Source of the DNA: Chara braunii
Lineage: Eukaryota > Streptophyta > Charophyceae > Charales > Characeae
Direction of reading: 5' to 3'
NCBI GenBank assembly: GCA_003427395.1
Contig: BFEA01000004.1
Coordinates: forward strand, 4,924,117-4,951,125
Length of the DNA: 27,009 bases
Positions within the stretch are counted from its first letter, which is position 1, and each line of letters begins with the position of its first letter. This document shows, piece after piece, positions 19,059 to 27,009 of the stretch. Position numbers and translations under genes: made by a program. Below the pieces are notes generated by a model. That model did not search any database. It had not been told where the DNA came from and saw only the letters and a program-made list of their open reading frames with translations.

Positions 19059-21125
19059 AAGTTTGCTCCGACCCTCCGCTGCTGCACTCCGTTTCGCGGC
19101 GGCCTTAAGTTTCCTTGCCGCCTCCTTCTGAGCTTTCGCCTTGGCGCGCTTCGTGACGCCGACATTGACCACGTTCGTCCCCCCATTCATCGCCGTATTA
19201 AGGCCCTTTGCAGCAGCAGAACCAGCTCGAGAGCGACTGCCCCCCCCACCTTGACTCATTGCCGAGGGAATGGGCAGAGAGAGGTCCAGAAATGGCTCCT
19301 GGACCACAGATTCGTGCCCGCACATGGTGCACACGATGGAGCTAGTGAGTTGCCCCTCAAACACTCTCTGCACCAGAGTCTTCTGATCCTTCTTCTCGTC
19401 CTTCCTCGCTGCGGATCCAACGCAATTGCCGTGCAGATGCTTCCCGTTCTTTCCTTCCCCCCCCCCACCCCCTCCCCCTCCTGCTTCTCTCTTCGCCTCT
19501 TCTCCTTGAAGGCCAGCAAGGAAATAATTAAGTAATTCGTGGCTGTCCTGCTCCTGAAAACCCTTAAATCTTGGGGCCTTTGAGCAAATAGCACCAAACA
19601 GAGCCTTGGGGTCGTAAGCACTGCTACTGCCGCCATGACTCTTTCCCCTTCCTCCACCACCACCTTTCCCGCCCGGTTTTCTTTTGGCCGCTGCTGCTGC
19701 TGGCAGCGGTGGTGGTCCCCCCCCCCCGCCCCTTTCCCTCTCCTCGATGCCTTCGAAAAACTTTCGAAGGGAGGAAGTCAACACGCCTTCATACCCTCTC
19801 CCTCTCCCCTCTTCTCCCTCGTTTTCCTTCTCCTCCTTGGACAGAAAATGCGCCCTCAGCGGCGCCGTCACGGCTAGGTTTTGCATCACGGAGTTGAAAA
19901 AACACGTGTTCCCAAGATTGACCAAACCGGTCAAGGACCGCACGTTTCCGCCAATTTCACTTTTTCCCGCCTCTTTCGAGGCGCCGTGAGCTAGTGTTCC
20001 CGCTCCCGCCGCCGCCGGGGCGGTTCCCGCCACTTCATGCGCTGCTTCTTTCCCATTCGTTGAAGCTGTCGAGTCCTCATAACCACTCCACACAGACCCA
20101 TCTCTCTTTTTTCCCGCAGCTTTCGAAGACACAGCAGACGACTTCCCACCGCTACTCTTGACGCCCCCGCCCCCGCCGCCGCCGCCGCCATTTTCCAGCT
20201 TGCCCGAGGCTCCCTCCTCCCACGTTTCGGCCTGGCGTTTAAGGATCAATCTCCGCGCCGTTCGCAGCAATTCAAACCTTCGTTTGGCGCCGTCCGCTGC
20301 CGCTCTCTGTTCTGCCGCCACCTGCTCCTCCTCCTCCTCATCATCATCATCATCATGTACCCCGTCGTCCTGTTCGTGTTCCCACCATCGTGCTTGTGCG
20401 ACGAACGCGTCGCACTTCACACACCAACACGCCGTGTCGCTGGGCCGCATAAACACCCAATGGTCAAGCTGGTCGGCATGCCCCTTCGCGTGCCTGAAAC
20501 CCCCGCCGCCGCCGCCACCCTCCCCTCCTCTCCTTTCTCCATCAACCCCAGCCTCCAAGGACGAACTCCCGCAGCCCACATTAGCGCAAAGCAAACAGAC
20601 CCAAACCTCTCCTCTCTCCCTCGACACCCCAGGACAGCGTGTGGGCTCTTTCCCGCTTGCTGCCGCCGCCACTGCCACTTTCCCCCCGCCACGTCCCCTT
20701 TTACCGCCGCCCTCCTTACCGCCTCCTTTCCCCCCCACCCCCCCTTTCCCCTTCACGGCTCTTTGCTCCAGCGTGCACTCTTCGCATTTCTGCAGGCTTG
20801 TTTTCCTCGTTAACCTACCCTCCAGCTTTTTCAAAATCACCGCCTCCACGTGCTCACATCCCACCTCCTCCTCCTCTCCCCGGCCACGCCGTTCTCTCCC
20901 TCCTCTCCCCTTCTTCCCTCTCTTCTCTTCACCCATCGGAGGGTTCCCCCCATTCTGCTGACGCCGCCCTGACGCTTCCGCAGTCGCCGCCAACCTCGTT
21001 TCCCCCCCCGCCCCCTCTCCCACCGTGCGCTGACTCTCATCGGGATAACAACAGATCCCGACAGCGCCAGCGGCATCAGACGCCGAGGAGGGATGGTCAT
21101 CCAGCCGTAGCACCTCAAGTCCCAT
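13566..21125 (-). CDS. Ubiquitin-specific protease with ZnF-UBP domain (UBP1/UBP2, USP16/45 type), two coding exons
   Basis: This is predicted to be a cysteine deubiquitinase that cleaves ubiquitin from proteins. Coding exons are 21125-16537 and 13806-13566, joined through donor AAAAG|GTGAGA and acceptor TTTCCAG|A, which complete an Arg codon and give HKRSNEQPAFYRLTGVVEHS; 1,609 residues in all. The ATG at 21125 is preceded by an in-frame stop and has A at -3 and G at +4. Residues 90-238 form a ZnF-UBP: C90-E-H92, C114/C117, C177/C180/C185, H212/H216/H222, C233/C235/C238. The catalytic core has the Cys box GLVNLGNTCFFNS (C408), QEQDSHELLNYF (524-535), zinc pairs C599/C602 and C1001/C1004, PPILVVHLKRF, GGHYVAYV (H1554) and YASDSHV (D1583). 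All triad residues are present, so it is probably active. Low-complexity Glu, Gly, Ala and basic tracts split the core at 605-975 and 1010-1470, making it much longer than relatives. Family precedents for ZnF-UBP members of this type act on histone H2A or other monoubiquitinated substrates; the substrate here is unknown. Further small introns inside the long exon cannot be excluded. Confidence 0.93.
14067..14286. repeat. Imperfect tandem duplication, period about 118 bp, in the intron
   Basis: CACACCTTTCCCTTCACTAT at 14067 and CACACCTTTCCCTTCCCTAT at 14185 are both followed by TTCTCCGAGACGATACTTCG, GCAGCAGCAT and TTCTCTCGTTTCCAA, with substitutions and small gaps. Confidence 0.9.
14280..14830. 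repeat. Purine-rich tract with a 31-bp tandem duplication
   Basis: About 550 bp is almost entirely G and A on the + strand, hence pyrimidine-rich in the USP transcript. It includes AGAAGAGAGAAAGGAGTACA repeated with a 31-bp period (14410-14440, 14441-14471). Long frames coding Pro/Ser/Leu or Gly/Arg/Glu runs here are by-products of composition. Confidence 0.9.
15762..15895. repeat. 67-bp tandem duplication in the intron
   Basis: CTGTTTCTCCTGCTTTTCTT and CTGTTTCTCCTCCTTTTGTT start copies at 15762 and 15829. Both continue GCCTCTGTTCTTTGCGAGTT and TTTCTTTCTCCCAGAGAGTG with few differences. Confidence 0.95.
15946..16054. mobile_element. MITE copy B (subfamily 1) inside the USP intron
   Basis: The right end reads GTATTCGGGTGAACACGGTAG. 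The left end is decayed (CTGTGGCCACCCCAATAGAA) but inward sequence CACCCGGTCATTATAGC faces AACGACCGTACG. The centre, GGGACAACTTTTGAGTCTAG then ATACAGCAAT, closely matches copy C at 22489-22604 (GGGGCAACTTTCAGTCCAG then ATACAAGCAA), which confirms family membership. Confidence 0.8.
16085..16200. repeat. Degenerate G/T-rich telomere-like stretch
   Basis: Units such as GGGGTTTGGGGTTTGGGC and TTTGGGC recur imperfectly. It resembles decayed TTTAGGG-type repeats but no unit is canonical. Confidence 0.5.
16206..16269. repeat. 32-bp tandem duplication
   Basis: GGGGACACCTTCCCCCCTCA followed by AAAAAAATTACT is present twice without an observed difference (16206-16237 and 16238-16269), suggesting a recent event. 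Confidence 0.97.
16439..16525 (+). mobile_element. Small poly(A) retroposon beside the USP splice donor
   Basis: A 63-bp GC-rich body (16439-16501; begins GGTCCTTGCACGGCGGCC, ends GGTAGCCTAG) followed by 24 A is flanked by 8-bp copies of CCTTCTCT at 16431-16438 and 16526-16533. The body can fold: CGGCCGCCCGGG opposes CCCGAGCGGCCC. It lies antisense to the gene, and the right duplicate covers intron bases 4-11. I do not recognise the parent RNA. It may be a 5'-truncated SINE or LINE end, or a small structured RNA. Confidence 0.7.
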
Positions 21126-21354
21126 TTCTTCTGATCGCGCTTTGGTTCCAACTCAGCTAATTAAGCTTTTACATGTATGTATGTCTGGAATGCTTCTGCC
21201 GGCGGCGGCGGTCCCCTTTGGATGGTGGTCCCCCCCGTACACGCGTCTGCCACATCTACGAACCTGAACCGTTAGATTTCATACGATGAACGTCCGATCC
21301 AAACCAAGCAACAGATTTACAGAAAAGGAGGGAAGACTAAAAAAGAAGAGCCGA
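21126..21354 (-). promoter_or_regulatory. 5' flank of the USP gene
   Basis: This short region separates the USP start codon from MITE copy D, so the 5' UTR and proximal promoter must lie here or overlap the MITE. An in-frame TGA stands about 33 nt upstream of the ATG on the minus strand. I see no TATA box; a GCC-repeat segment lies near 21200-21212. Confidence 0.4.
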
Positions 21355-21465
21355 CTACCATCTTGCCCCGAACACAACGCACCCTCATTTTCACTGCACC
21401 GAACCGGAAAGACGGCTTGTGTACATTCGTTATCAGGGTGCGTTGTGTTCGGGGGAAGACGGCAG
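21355..21465. mobile_element. MITE copy D (subfamily 2), 111 bp
   Basis: Left terminus starts CTACCATCTTGCCCCGAACA; the right terminus, reverse-complemented, starts CTGCCGTCTTCCCCCGAACA. Both continue CAACGCACCCT, giving 31-bp terminal repeats with 3 mismatches. The centre contains CCGGAAAGACGGCTTGTGTA, matching copy E. It lies about 230 bp upstream of the USP start codon. Confidence 0.9.
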
Positions 21466-22039
21466 GTCCGCAAGACGTATGCTAAACACCCAGGCAAAAG
21501 TTTTGACACTCTCAAAACAGGACAGGATGGAGTAAGCAGAGTAGAGGGCTACCGTAGCAGCATACTGAAAACACCAAAAACAAACCAAAAAAAACACGAA
21601 AAATCACAACCAATAGGAGGAGCACTAGAAACACCCATACATGCTTCTCTCGGCGATCAGTACGCATCCTGCAGCCAAGATAGACTTTGTCTATTTCTGA
21701 TTGAATTGAATTGAATTGATTAACCATACAGACAATCAGATTTCATCGTGGGATGGTCGAAACACCACTTCCTGCTGATTATCTACTTAGGTGCAATACG
21801 TCTTCTGGTCTTTTCTACAGATGTAGCTTCTCTTTTTTTGTTCGTATACGTCTCATAAATATACCAAAAATGAAATTCTCTGTAAATTGGTGGATAACGC
21901 TTTCTAGCATTAGTCAATTCAATTCATCAATACATGTTTCTATCGAAAGATGCGCAGCCGGTCAGCATCATAGATACTTATGGCCCAAGTCTTATCTTTT
22001 TCCTGCGCGATCAGACGTCGAGATCTCTCTTTCTCCTTT
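21466..22039. other. Unrecognised AT-richer DNA
   Basis: Contains a short GAATT-type run (TTGAATTGAATTGAATTGAT, about 21700). Open frames are short and have no recognisable product. Confidence 0.5.
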
Positions 22040-22225
22040 CTTCTCCTTTCTCCTCCTCCTCCTCCTCCTCCTCCTCCTCTTTCTTCTTCTTCTCCTCCTC
22101 CTCTTTCTTCTTCTCCTCTTTCATCTTCTCCTCCTCTTTCTTCTTCTTCTCCTCTTTCTTCTTCTTCTCCTCTTTCTTCTTCTCCTCCTCTTTCTTCTTC
22201 TCCTCCTCTTTCTTCTTCTGCCTCT
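22040..22225. repeat. (TCC/TTC)n low-complexity tract
   Basis: Alternating TCC and TTC units give a pyrimidine-only + strand. The serine, leucine or lysine/glutamate frames seen here come from the repeat. Confidence 0.95.
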
Positions 22226-22252
22226 TCCTCTTCCGCAGTATACCGGTTCCTT

Positions 22253-22327
22253 CCAGTTCTTCGCTATTCTCATCTCCCCAGTTCTTCGCTATTCTCATCT
22301 CCCCAGTTCTTCGCTATTCTCATCTCC
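22253..22327. repeat. 25-bp tandem repeat, three copies
   Basis: CCAGTTCTTCGCTATTCTCA followed by TCTCC is repeated at 22253, 22278 and 22303 with no difference seen. Confidence 0.97.
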
Positions 22328-22364
22328 CGTCTGATCTGATACGACGTTGGCGCAAAGTGGATCT

Positions 22365-22475
22365 GAACCAACTGAGATACTACCTAAACGAAAACAAGTG
22401 AGCTGAGCTACACAAAGTATGATTTTCAGTCCTTTGTTCTTAACCAACTGAGGTACCTGAACGAAAACAAAATCA
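22365..22475. repeat. Imperfect direct repeat, about 76 bp apart
   Basis: GAACCAACTGAGATACTACC then TAAACGAAAACAA (about 22363) and TTAACCAACTGAGGTACC then TGAACGAAAACAA (about 22440) are diverged copies just left of MITE copy C. Confidence 0.8.
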
Positions 22476-22488
22476 AACTTTCGACCTT

Positions 22489-22604
22489 AACCGTCTTCCC
22501 CCGAATAGAATGCGCGCACGGTCGTCATGGCTGTATTGGGGCAACTTTCAGTCCAGATACAAGCAACAATACCACCATGCGTTCTAATCGAGTGAAGGCG
22601 GTAG
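22489..22604. mobile_element. MITE copy C (subfamily 1)
   Basis: Left terminus ACCGTCTTCCCCCGAATAGA faces right terminus TAATCGAGTGAAGGCGGTAG. Inward, CACGGTCGTCATGGCTGTAT and GGGGCAACTTTCAGTCCAG match copy B. No coding capacity and no clear target duplication. Confidence 0.82.
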
Positions 22605-22619
22605 CCTTTTCTTTATCGC

Positions 22620-22975
22620 CATACCACACCCTCCTACCTGTCCCCCTCTCCTCCTCCTCCTCTCCCCTCCATCTCCTCCTCCATAGCACACTCTCTTACC
22701 TGTTGCTCTCCTTCTCTTCTAACCCCTTCTCCTCCTCCTCCTCCTCCTCCTCTTCCTCCACCTCCTCCTCCTCTTCCTCCACCTCCTCCTCCATAGCACT
22801 CTCTTACCTGTTGCTCTCCTTCTCTTCTTACCCCTTCTCCTCCTCCTTCTCCTCTTCCTTCCTAATTCTCCTCAAATTTCTCTCTATGACAGTTGTCGTC
22901 ATCGCCCTCTCTTCTCTTCCCCAGCTTCATTCTTCTTCTTCTTCTTCTTCTTCTTCTTCTTCTTCTTCCTTCTTC
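22620..22975. repeat. TCC/TTC-rich tract with a 110-bp duplication
   Basis: CCATAGCACACTCTCTTACC at 22681 and CCATAGCACTCTCTTACC at 22791 both continue TGTTGCTCTCCTTCTCTTCT. A pure (TTC)n run lies at about 22928-22968. The long serine-rich + frame through here also crosses MITE copy E, so it is not a gene. Confidence 0.9.
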
Positions 22976-23105
22976 TTCACACCTTGTCTCTGTTTTCTTC
23001 CTCCTCCTCCCTCTCCTGACATACTAGTATATTTATTCATTTACAGTCGTTTTCCGTATATGAGGAAATTCCACAGAAATCTAGTACACTCAAACTACTC
23101 TCGAC

Positions 23106-23216
23106 CTACCGCCTTCCCCCGAACACAACGCACCCTTATTTTGGCTGTGTCTGGCCGGAAATATAGCTTGTATACATTTATTTTTAGGGTGCGTTGTGTT
23201 CGGGGGAAGACGGTGG
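23106..23216. mobile_element. MITE copy E (subfamily 2), 111 bp
   Basis: Left end CTACCGCCTTCCCCCGAACA and reverse-complemented right end CCACCGTCTTCCCCCGAACA both continue CAACGCACCCT. The centre, GGCCGGAAATATAGCTTGTA, matches copy D. The same length as D (111 bp) supports one subfamily. Confidence 0.92.
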
Positions 23217-23222
23217 TTACAA

Positions 23223-23570
23223 TCACAGAGGAGGAGACGAGCCGCCTGTCGAGATTGGCGAGCATTGATTTTGTCCCTTATATTGCTTTAAGATGTGCAA
23301 CGGTCTGAGCAACGACCGTTTGGTTTCTTGATTGCGTGCTGCTTCGTATGCAAGCAACGCCTCCTGCGTAAACAGCAGCACTGTATCTAGACCCCTTTCA
23401 GTACTGGTACGGTCGAAAGAATAGAATTCACCGCCCGCAAGATTCTTGACCACATACTGCTTCGTCAACAAGAAACTTTTCTCCTTGATGAACTACTACT
23501 ACACCGCGTCTAGAGGTCTTTTTTTTTTTTTTTTTTTTTATAGAGGTCTTCGAGTACTGGTACAAGTAAA
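23223..23570 (-). pseudogene. Decayed coding-like tandem repeat
   Basis: On the minus strand one unit reads RTSTERGLDTVLLFTQEALL then AYEAARNQETKRSLL (about 23415-23320). About 130 bp upstream on that strand a second unit reads CTSTRRPLDAV, three stops, FIKEKSFLLTKQY (about 23565-23450), matching in TST-R--LD-V and the following pattern. The second unit is also split by a poly(T) insertion at 23521-23540. Conserved amino-acid pattern with synonymous-looking changes suggests former coding sequence. I do not recognise the protein. It could be part of a repeated exon family. Confidence 0.4.
23521..23540 (-). mobile_element. Insertion consisting only of poly(A), 10-bp target duplication
   Basis: TAGAGGTCTT at 23511-23520 and 23541-23550 flanks 19 T and one A. 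This looks like a retrotransposition event (poly(A) on the minus strand) that copied only the tail. An alternative is slippage, but that would not duplicate the flank. Confidence 0.6.
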
Positions 23571-24372
<802 letters not shown>

Positions 24373-24439
24373 CAGTCAGCAGATCAATCTCATGCAAGTC
24401 TGCTTGCGGCGAACACAGAACATCATGCAGTGATTCCAG

Positions 24440-24627
24440 AGCTCAACTTTTCGACCACCTCTCTTTGATAAGCTTGGCTTCGACAAACAACAACAACATG
24501 ATGCGGAGGAGGACTACCAGGAAGACGCGGAGGAGGAGGAGGAGGAGGAGGAGGAGGAGGACAGGAGGTCGGACTCAGCTTCTTCCGATCACTACCTCGA
24601 GAATGACCGTCAACGACTACGGCTCTC
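24440..24627 (+). CDS. Possible internal exon of an acidic protein
   Basis: A frame without an ATG runs between a plausible acceptor (TGATTCCAG|AGCTC) and a strong donor (CTCTC|GTGAGT). It would encode about 62 residues: SSTFRPPLFDKLGFDKQQQH, then DAEEDYQED, ten Glu from a (GGA)n run, and RRSDSASSDHYLENDRQRL. The frame is closed by stops just outside both splice sites, as expected for an internal exon. No partner exon was recognised in the window, and the Glu run is a microsatellite. Real coding is only moderately likely. Confidence 0.3.
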
Positions 24628-25684
24628 GTGAGTAGACTGCCGTTGCAAGCAGCTTCCGCAGCAATACATGATTCCTTAAAGACAGCTTAGGGTAGAAGAT
24701 CGGAAACCGGTTTGCGTCCTCATCCTCGATCCGCAGCCCTATACCCCTTTTACCCTTTTTACCCCTACCCTACCCTAATTCCTAGAGGTCGGTGCAAGCT
24801 CATGGAAAACGAAAGCAAAACCAAGGATGGTGCCGAGAATAGATCGAGTGAGAAGACATACCATATGAGATGCAGAACCGTCAGCACGAGGAGGAAACAG
24901 GGACAGAGGGGAGAGGAACGAGGAGGAGGGAGGAGGAGGGAGGAGGAGAGAAAGAGACCGAAGCGGGGAAAGAGGCGAAGGGGCACGTAGTATTAGTATG
25001 AGAATAGTCGGGTCGATCACGAGGAGAAGACGGAGACAGAGGGGAGAGGGGAGAGGACCAAAGACGAGGAGAGAAGATTAACTCAGTTCTGAAGAAGAGG
25101 ACAGGACACGCAGTGGAAAAGATCGACGGTGCTAATCAGAGGGGGAGGGCATTGAATACAGTAGTCAATCAATTAATTAATAATTAATTAATAACGGGAT
25201 GACAGGTCAACCGCTTGCCAGAGACTACGGTAGCCTTCAGGCTGACCTATTCTACCCGAGGATCGAGCAGCTCACCTTTCGGTCGCTCGCTTGAGTGTCC
25301 ATGCCTTGCGCTCATCGCACCCACCGTCTTGGCTATGGCATTGTCATGACCAGGTGAACGGGCAAGCATTCCCGCGATTTTTCTCGAAGAGGCAAGCATT
25401 CTGCCGAGCTGTAGAAGGGCCTTTCCTGGCTAAGGGGGGGTGTCAGAACAACACTAAGGGCATACTCACACTGGGACCTATAATTCCAAATCCCCCCCCG
25501 AAAAAAGGGTAGCGGGCCGATCACACAGATTTGCCGAAGTACCAGATGTACTATCGGTGTGCCCATTTGTCAGCGGCCTGGGAAGCGGCGGGGCAAGGGA
25601 ATTTGCGGTCACCTCTGGGACCATGTCCCACGTGCGCCGTTTAGCTGAGGCAACTCAACGGTGTGACAGCTGAAAATGTTCCTC
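24628..25684. other. No gene recognised
   Basis: Purine-rich at about 24890-25100, AT-rich near 25165-25195. A 31-codon frame at 25198-25293 (MTGQPLARDYGSLQADLFYP...) is open but too short to call. GGCAAGCATTC is repeated near 25361 and 25391. Confidence 0.5.
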
Positions 25685-25740
25685 GCTCAGCTATCAAGTC
25701 CGAGGCTCGGACCAGGCCCGATCGTTCCCAAGCCTCAGAC
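25685..25740. mobile_element. Fragment of the TTAA foldback family
   Basis: CTCAGCTATCAAGTCCGAGG, CTCGGACCAGGCCCGATCG and CCAAGCCTCAG match, in inverse orientation, the subterminal block of the copies ending at 309 and 6491 (for example CCTCGGACTTGATAGCTG against GGCTTGGACTTGATAGCTG). The outer terminus with ACCACCAGTACTT is missing, and the inner side is cut by the poly(T) that ends the adjacent LINE. Confidence 0.65.
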
Positions 25741-26925
25741 TTTTTTTTTTTTTAATTGTCGCTTCTCAATTATAACAGGGAAAAATTGAGGCCGGGGAAA
25801 CCTCACAATTCAACCCGGAGTTACCCTGGGAGCATTACCCAGTTTCGCTTACGAGCTGCGCTCGGAACTCAAATTACCATCCAAGCTCAGGAGCTATAGG
25901 AAACTCAAGGAACGATTGACCAAAACACAGGACTGCGTCCTGCTACCTTGCTCCTGGCAGAAAGGGGCAAACAAAAACAAGCAACAAGCCATAAAATCCT
26001 CACAAACCAAAATGAGCCTACCAAATCAAAGCACTCAGAGCCGAAACTACAAACTAGCAACACCCTAACAACTATCCCTACCACCCAAAGTCCCGTCTAA
26101 TACGACGGGGTGGACCTCGCGAGGACACACAGACTACAGTGAGGTGCTCCATCCTCCGAACAGAGCCAGCCTGCCCTCCTCCTGCGGATAGTAAGAACCG
26201 AGCACCCAGGTTCAAATGTCTCCAAACCAGCGATCCCATACCAGTTCCCCAGCCTCCAATTTCACTAGCTTACCCTCTTTACCCCAGGTATCCATAAACC
26301 ACTTAACCGAACCGCTCTTTCCCTTCCTCACCCAGTCAGCCTGAATGATCCTTCTTAAGGCTAGCTTAAAAGTGTGTCTGATTTCCTTGTTTGACATCTT
26401 TTTGTCGTCAAACACACGCAAGTTTCTTTCCTTCCAAATGACATCACAACCGATCGCACGAACTACCTGAGCAACATAGCCCCACCCTTGCCCTCGACTC
26501 AATGAATCAGGGATTCCACCCAATAGGACCCAAATTCGATCCCAGTCCAAACAGTTCTCGGTGATTTTGGACCAATAACTCTGCCACCAGTCCCAAATCC
26601 GCTTTGAAGCTGGACAGTCATACCAAGGACGAGTGGTCGATTCATATGCCCAACTGCACCGTCTGCAGGTTATATCCACGTTCAATCCTCGTTGCACTAA
26701 GTTGACTGCCGAGGGAGTGACCATTAGAGAAAGTAGCCACAAATTAACAGCCAGCCTAGGATTCGGGGCCTTAGCCAGTTGACCCCAACAACGCAAAAAT
26801 GCTTTTTCGAGAGAATGGGTATCACAGTCCAGAACTTGCTTCCATCTTCCTGTGGCTACATTGTCTACCGCGTGGGCGCGGGGAACGCAACCCTAAGGTA
26901 GCCAAATCAATGAGACTAAGAGCTA
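25741..26925 (-). pseudogene. 5'-truncated LINE, ORF2 C-terminus with zf-RVT and 3' UTR
   Basis: The minus-strand frame, open from about 26900 and ending at a stop at 26212, reads VDNVATGRWKQVLDCDTHSL, then KAFLRCWGQL and NPRLAVNLWLLSLMVTPSAV. It then gives a zf-RVT signature, DITCRRCSWAYESTTRPWYD then CPASKRIWDWW (about 26690-26580), followed by DVIWKERNLRVF (about 26445-26410), typical of the tail after zf-RVT in L1-type ORF2. About 460 bp of 3' UTR ends in poly(A), seen as T13 at 25741-25753. The upstream RT is absent, the usual 5' truncation. It is a different copy from the LINE at 1745-8200. No target duplication was found. Confidence 0.85.
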
Positions 26926-26926
26926 A

Positions 26927-27009
26927 CATGAGAGAGAGAGAGAGAGAGTTTTGTTCCATTTATTGTTATGAGTGTGAGAGAGAGAAAGAAATAGAGAGAG
27001 AGGGAGGGG
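26927..27009. repeat. (GA)n-rich tract at window end
   Basis: GA repeats at 26930-26948 and 26976-27009 surround a 27-bp AT-rich spacer (TTTTGTTCCATTTATTGTTA...). The tract continues beyond the window. Confidence 0.9.

Noticed and set aside
16612-21160. Numerous Ser/Pro/Ala-rich + strand ORFs opposite the USP exon
   Set aside because: They are shadows of the GC-rich, repeat-coding USP exon; the minus-strand frame alone has conserved catalytic motifs.
22577-23308. 243-codon serine-rich + strand ORF
   Set aside because: It runs through TCC/TTC repeats and straight across MITE copy E without any conserved motif.

Overview
The window looks like nuclear DNA of a green-lineage eukaryote (Viridiplantae). 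The evidence is plant-type TTTAGGG telomere-like tracts (1261-1343, 8809-8826), L1-type LINE fragments with plant-like RT and zf-RVT signatures, a spliced deubiquitinase gene with a 2.7-kb intron, and a very high load of microsatellites and small inverted-repeat elements. A large repeat-rich streptophyte alga would fit, but the species is inference. I recognise no bacterial-style operon, CRISPR array, rRNA or intact tRNA.

Layout. 1-1343: two TTAA-type terminal-inverted-repeat elements (one cut by the window edge), an 84-bp tandem duplication and an interstitial telomere-like tract. 1745-8200: one decayed LINE ORF2 on the + strand, broken by three later insertions. These are a 2.6-kb poly(A)-tailed retroposon with an 11-bp target duplication (2000-4613), a 972-bp foldback element flanked by TTAA (5520-6491), and a 170-bp insert with an 18-bp duplication that ends in the 5' half of a tRNA-Arg(UCU)-like sequence (7919-8088). 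Removing each insert with one duplicate gives a continuous LINE reading frame across each junction. 8200-13565: mostly unrecognised DNA with microsatellites, two-copy tandem duplications and one short MITE.

13566-21125 (minus strand) is the only convincing host gene: a ubiquitin-specific protease with an N-terminal ZnF-UBP domain (plant UBP1/UBP2, animal USP16/USP45 type). It has a 4.6-kb first coding exon and a small last exon, a complete Cys/His/Asp triad, and very large low-complexity acidic, glycine and alanine inserts. Its intron carries a MITE, a small poly(A) retroposon beside the splice donor, and several duplications.

21126-25684: low-complexity DNA with three more MITEs, a decayed coding-like repeat on the minus strand, a long (TC)n/(AC)n block, a 150-bp duplication and one possible acidic exon. 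25685-27009: a fragment of the TTAA foldback family abutting the poly(A) end of a second, minus-strand LINE 3' fragment, then (GA)n.

The most interesting content is mobile DNA. There is a TTAA-flanked foldback family with nested hairpins and mirrored GA/CT tracts, a five-copy MITE family sharing the terminus ACCGTCTTCCCCCGAA, and small target-duplicated retro-insertions, including one made only of poly(A) and one ending at a tRNA half. I could not compare any of them with databases.
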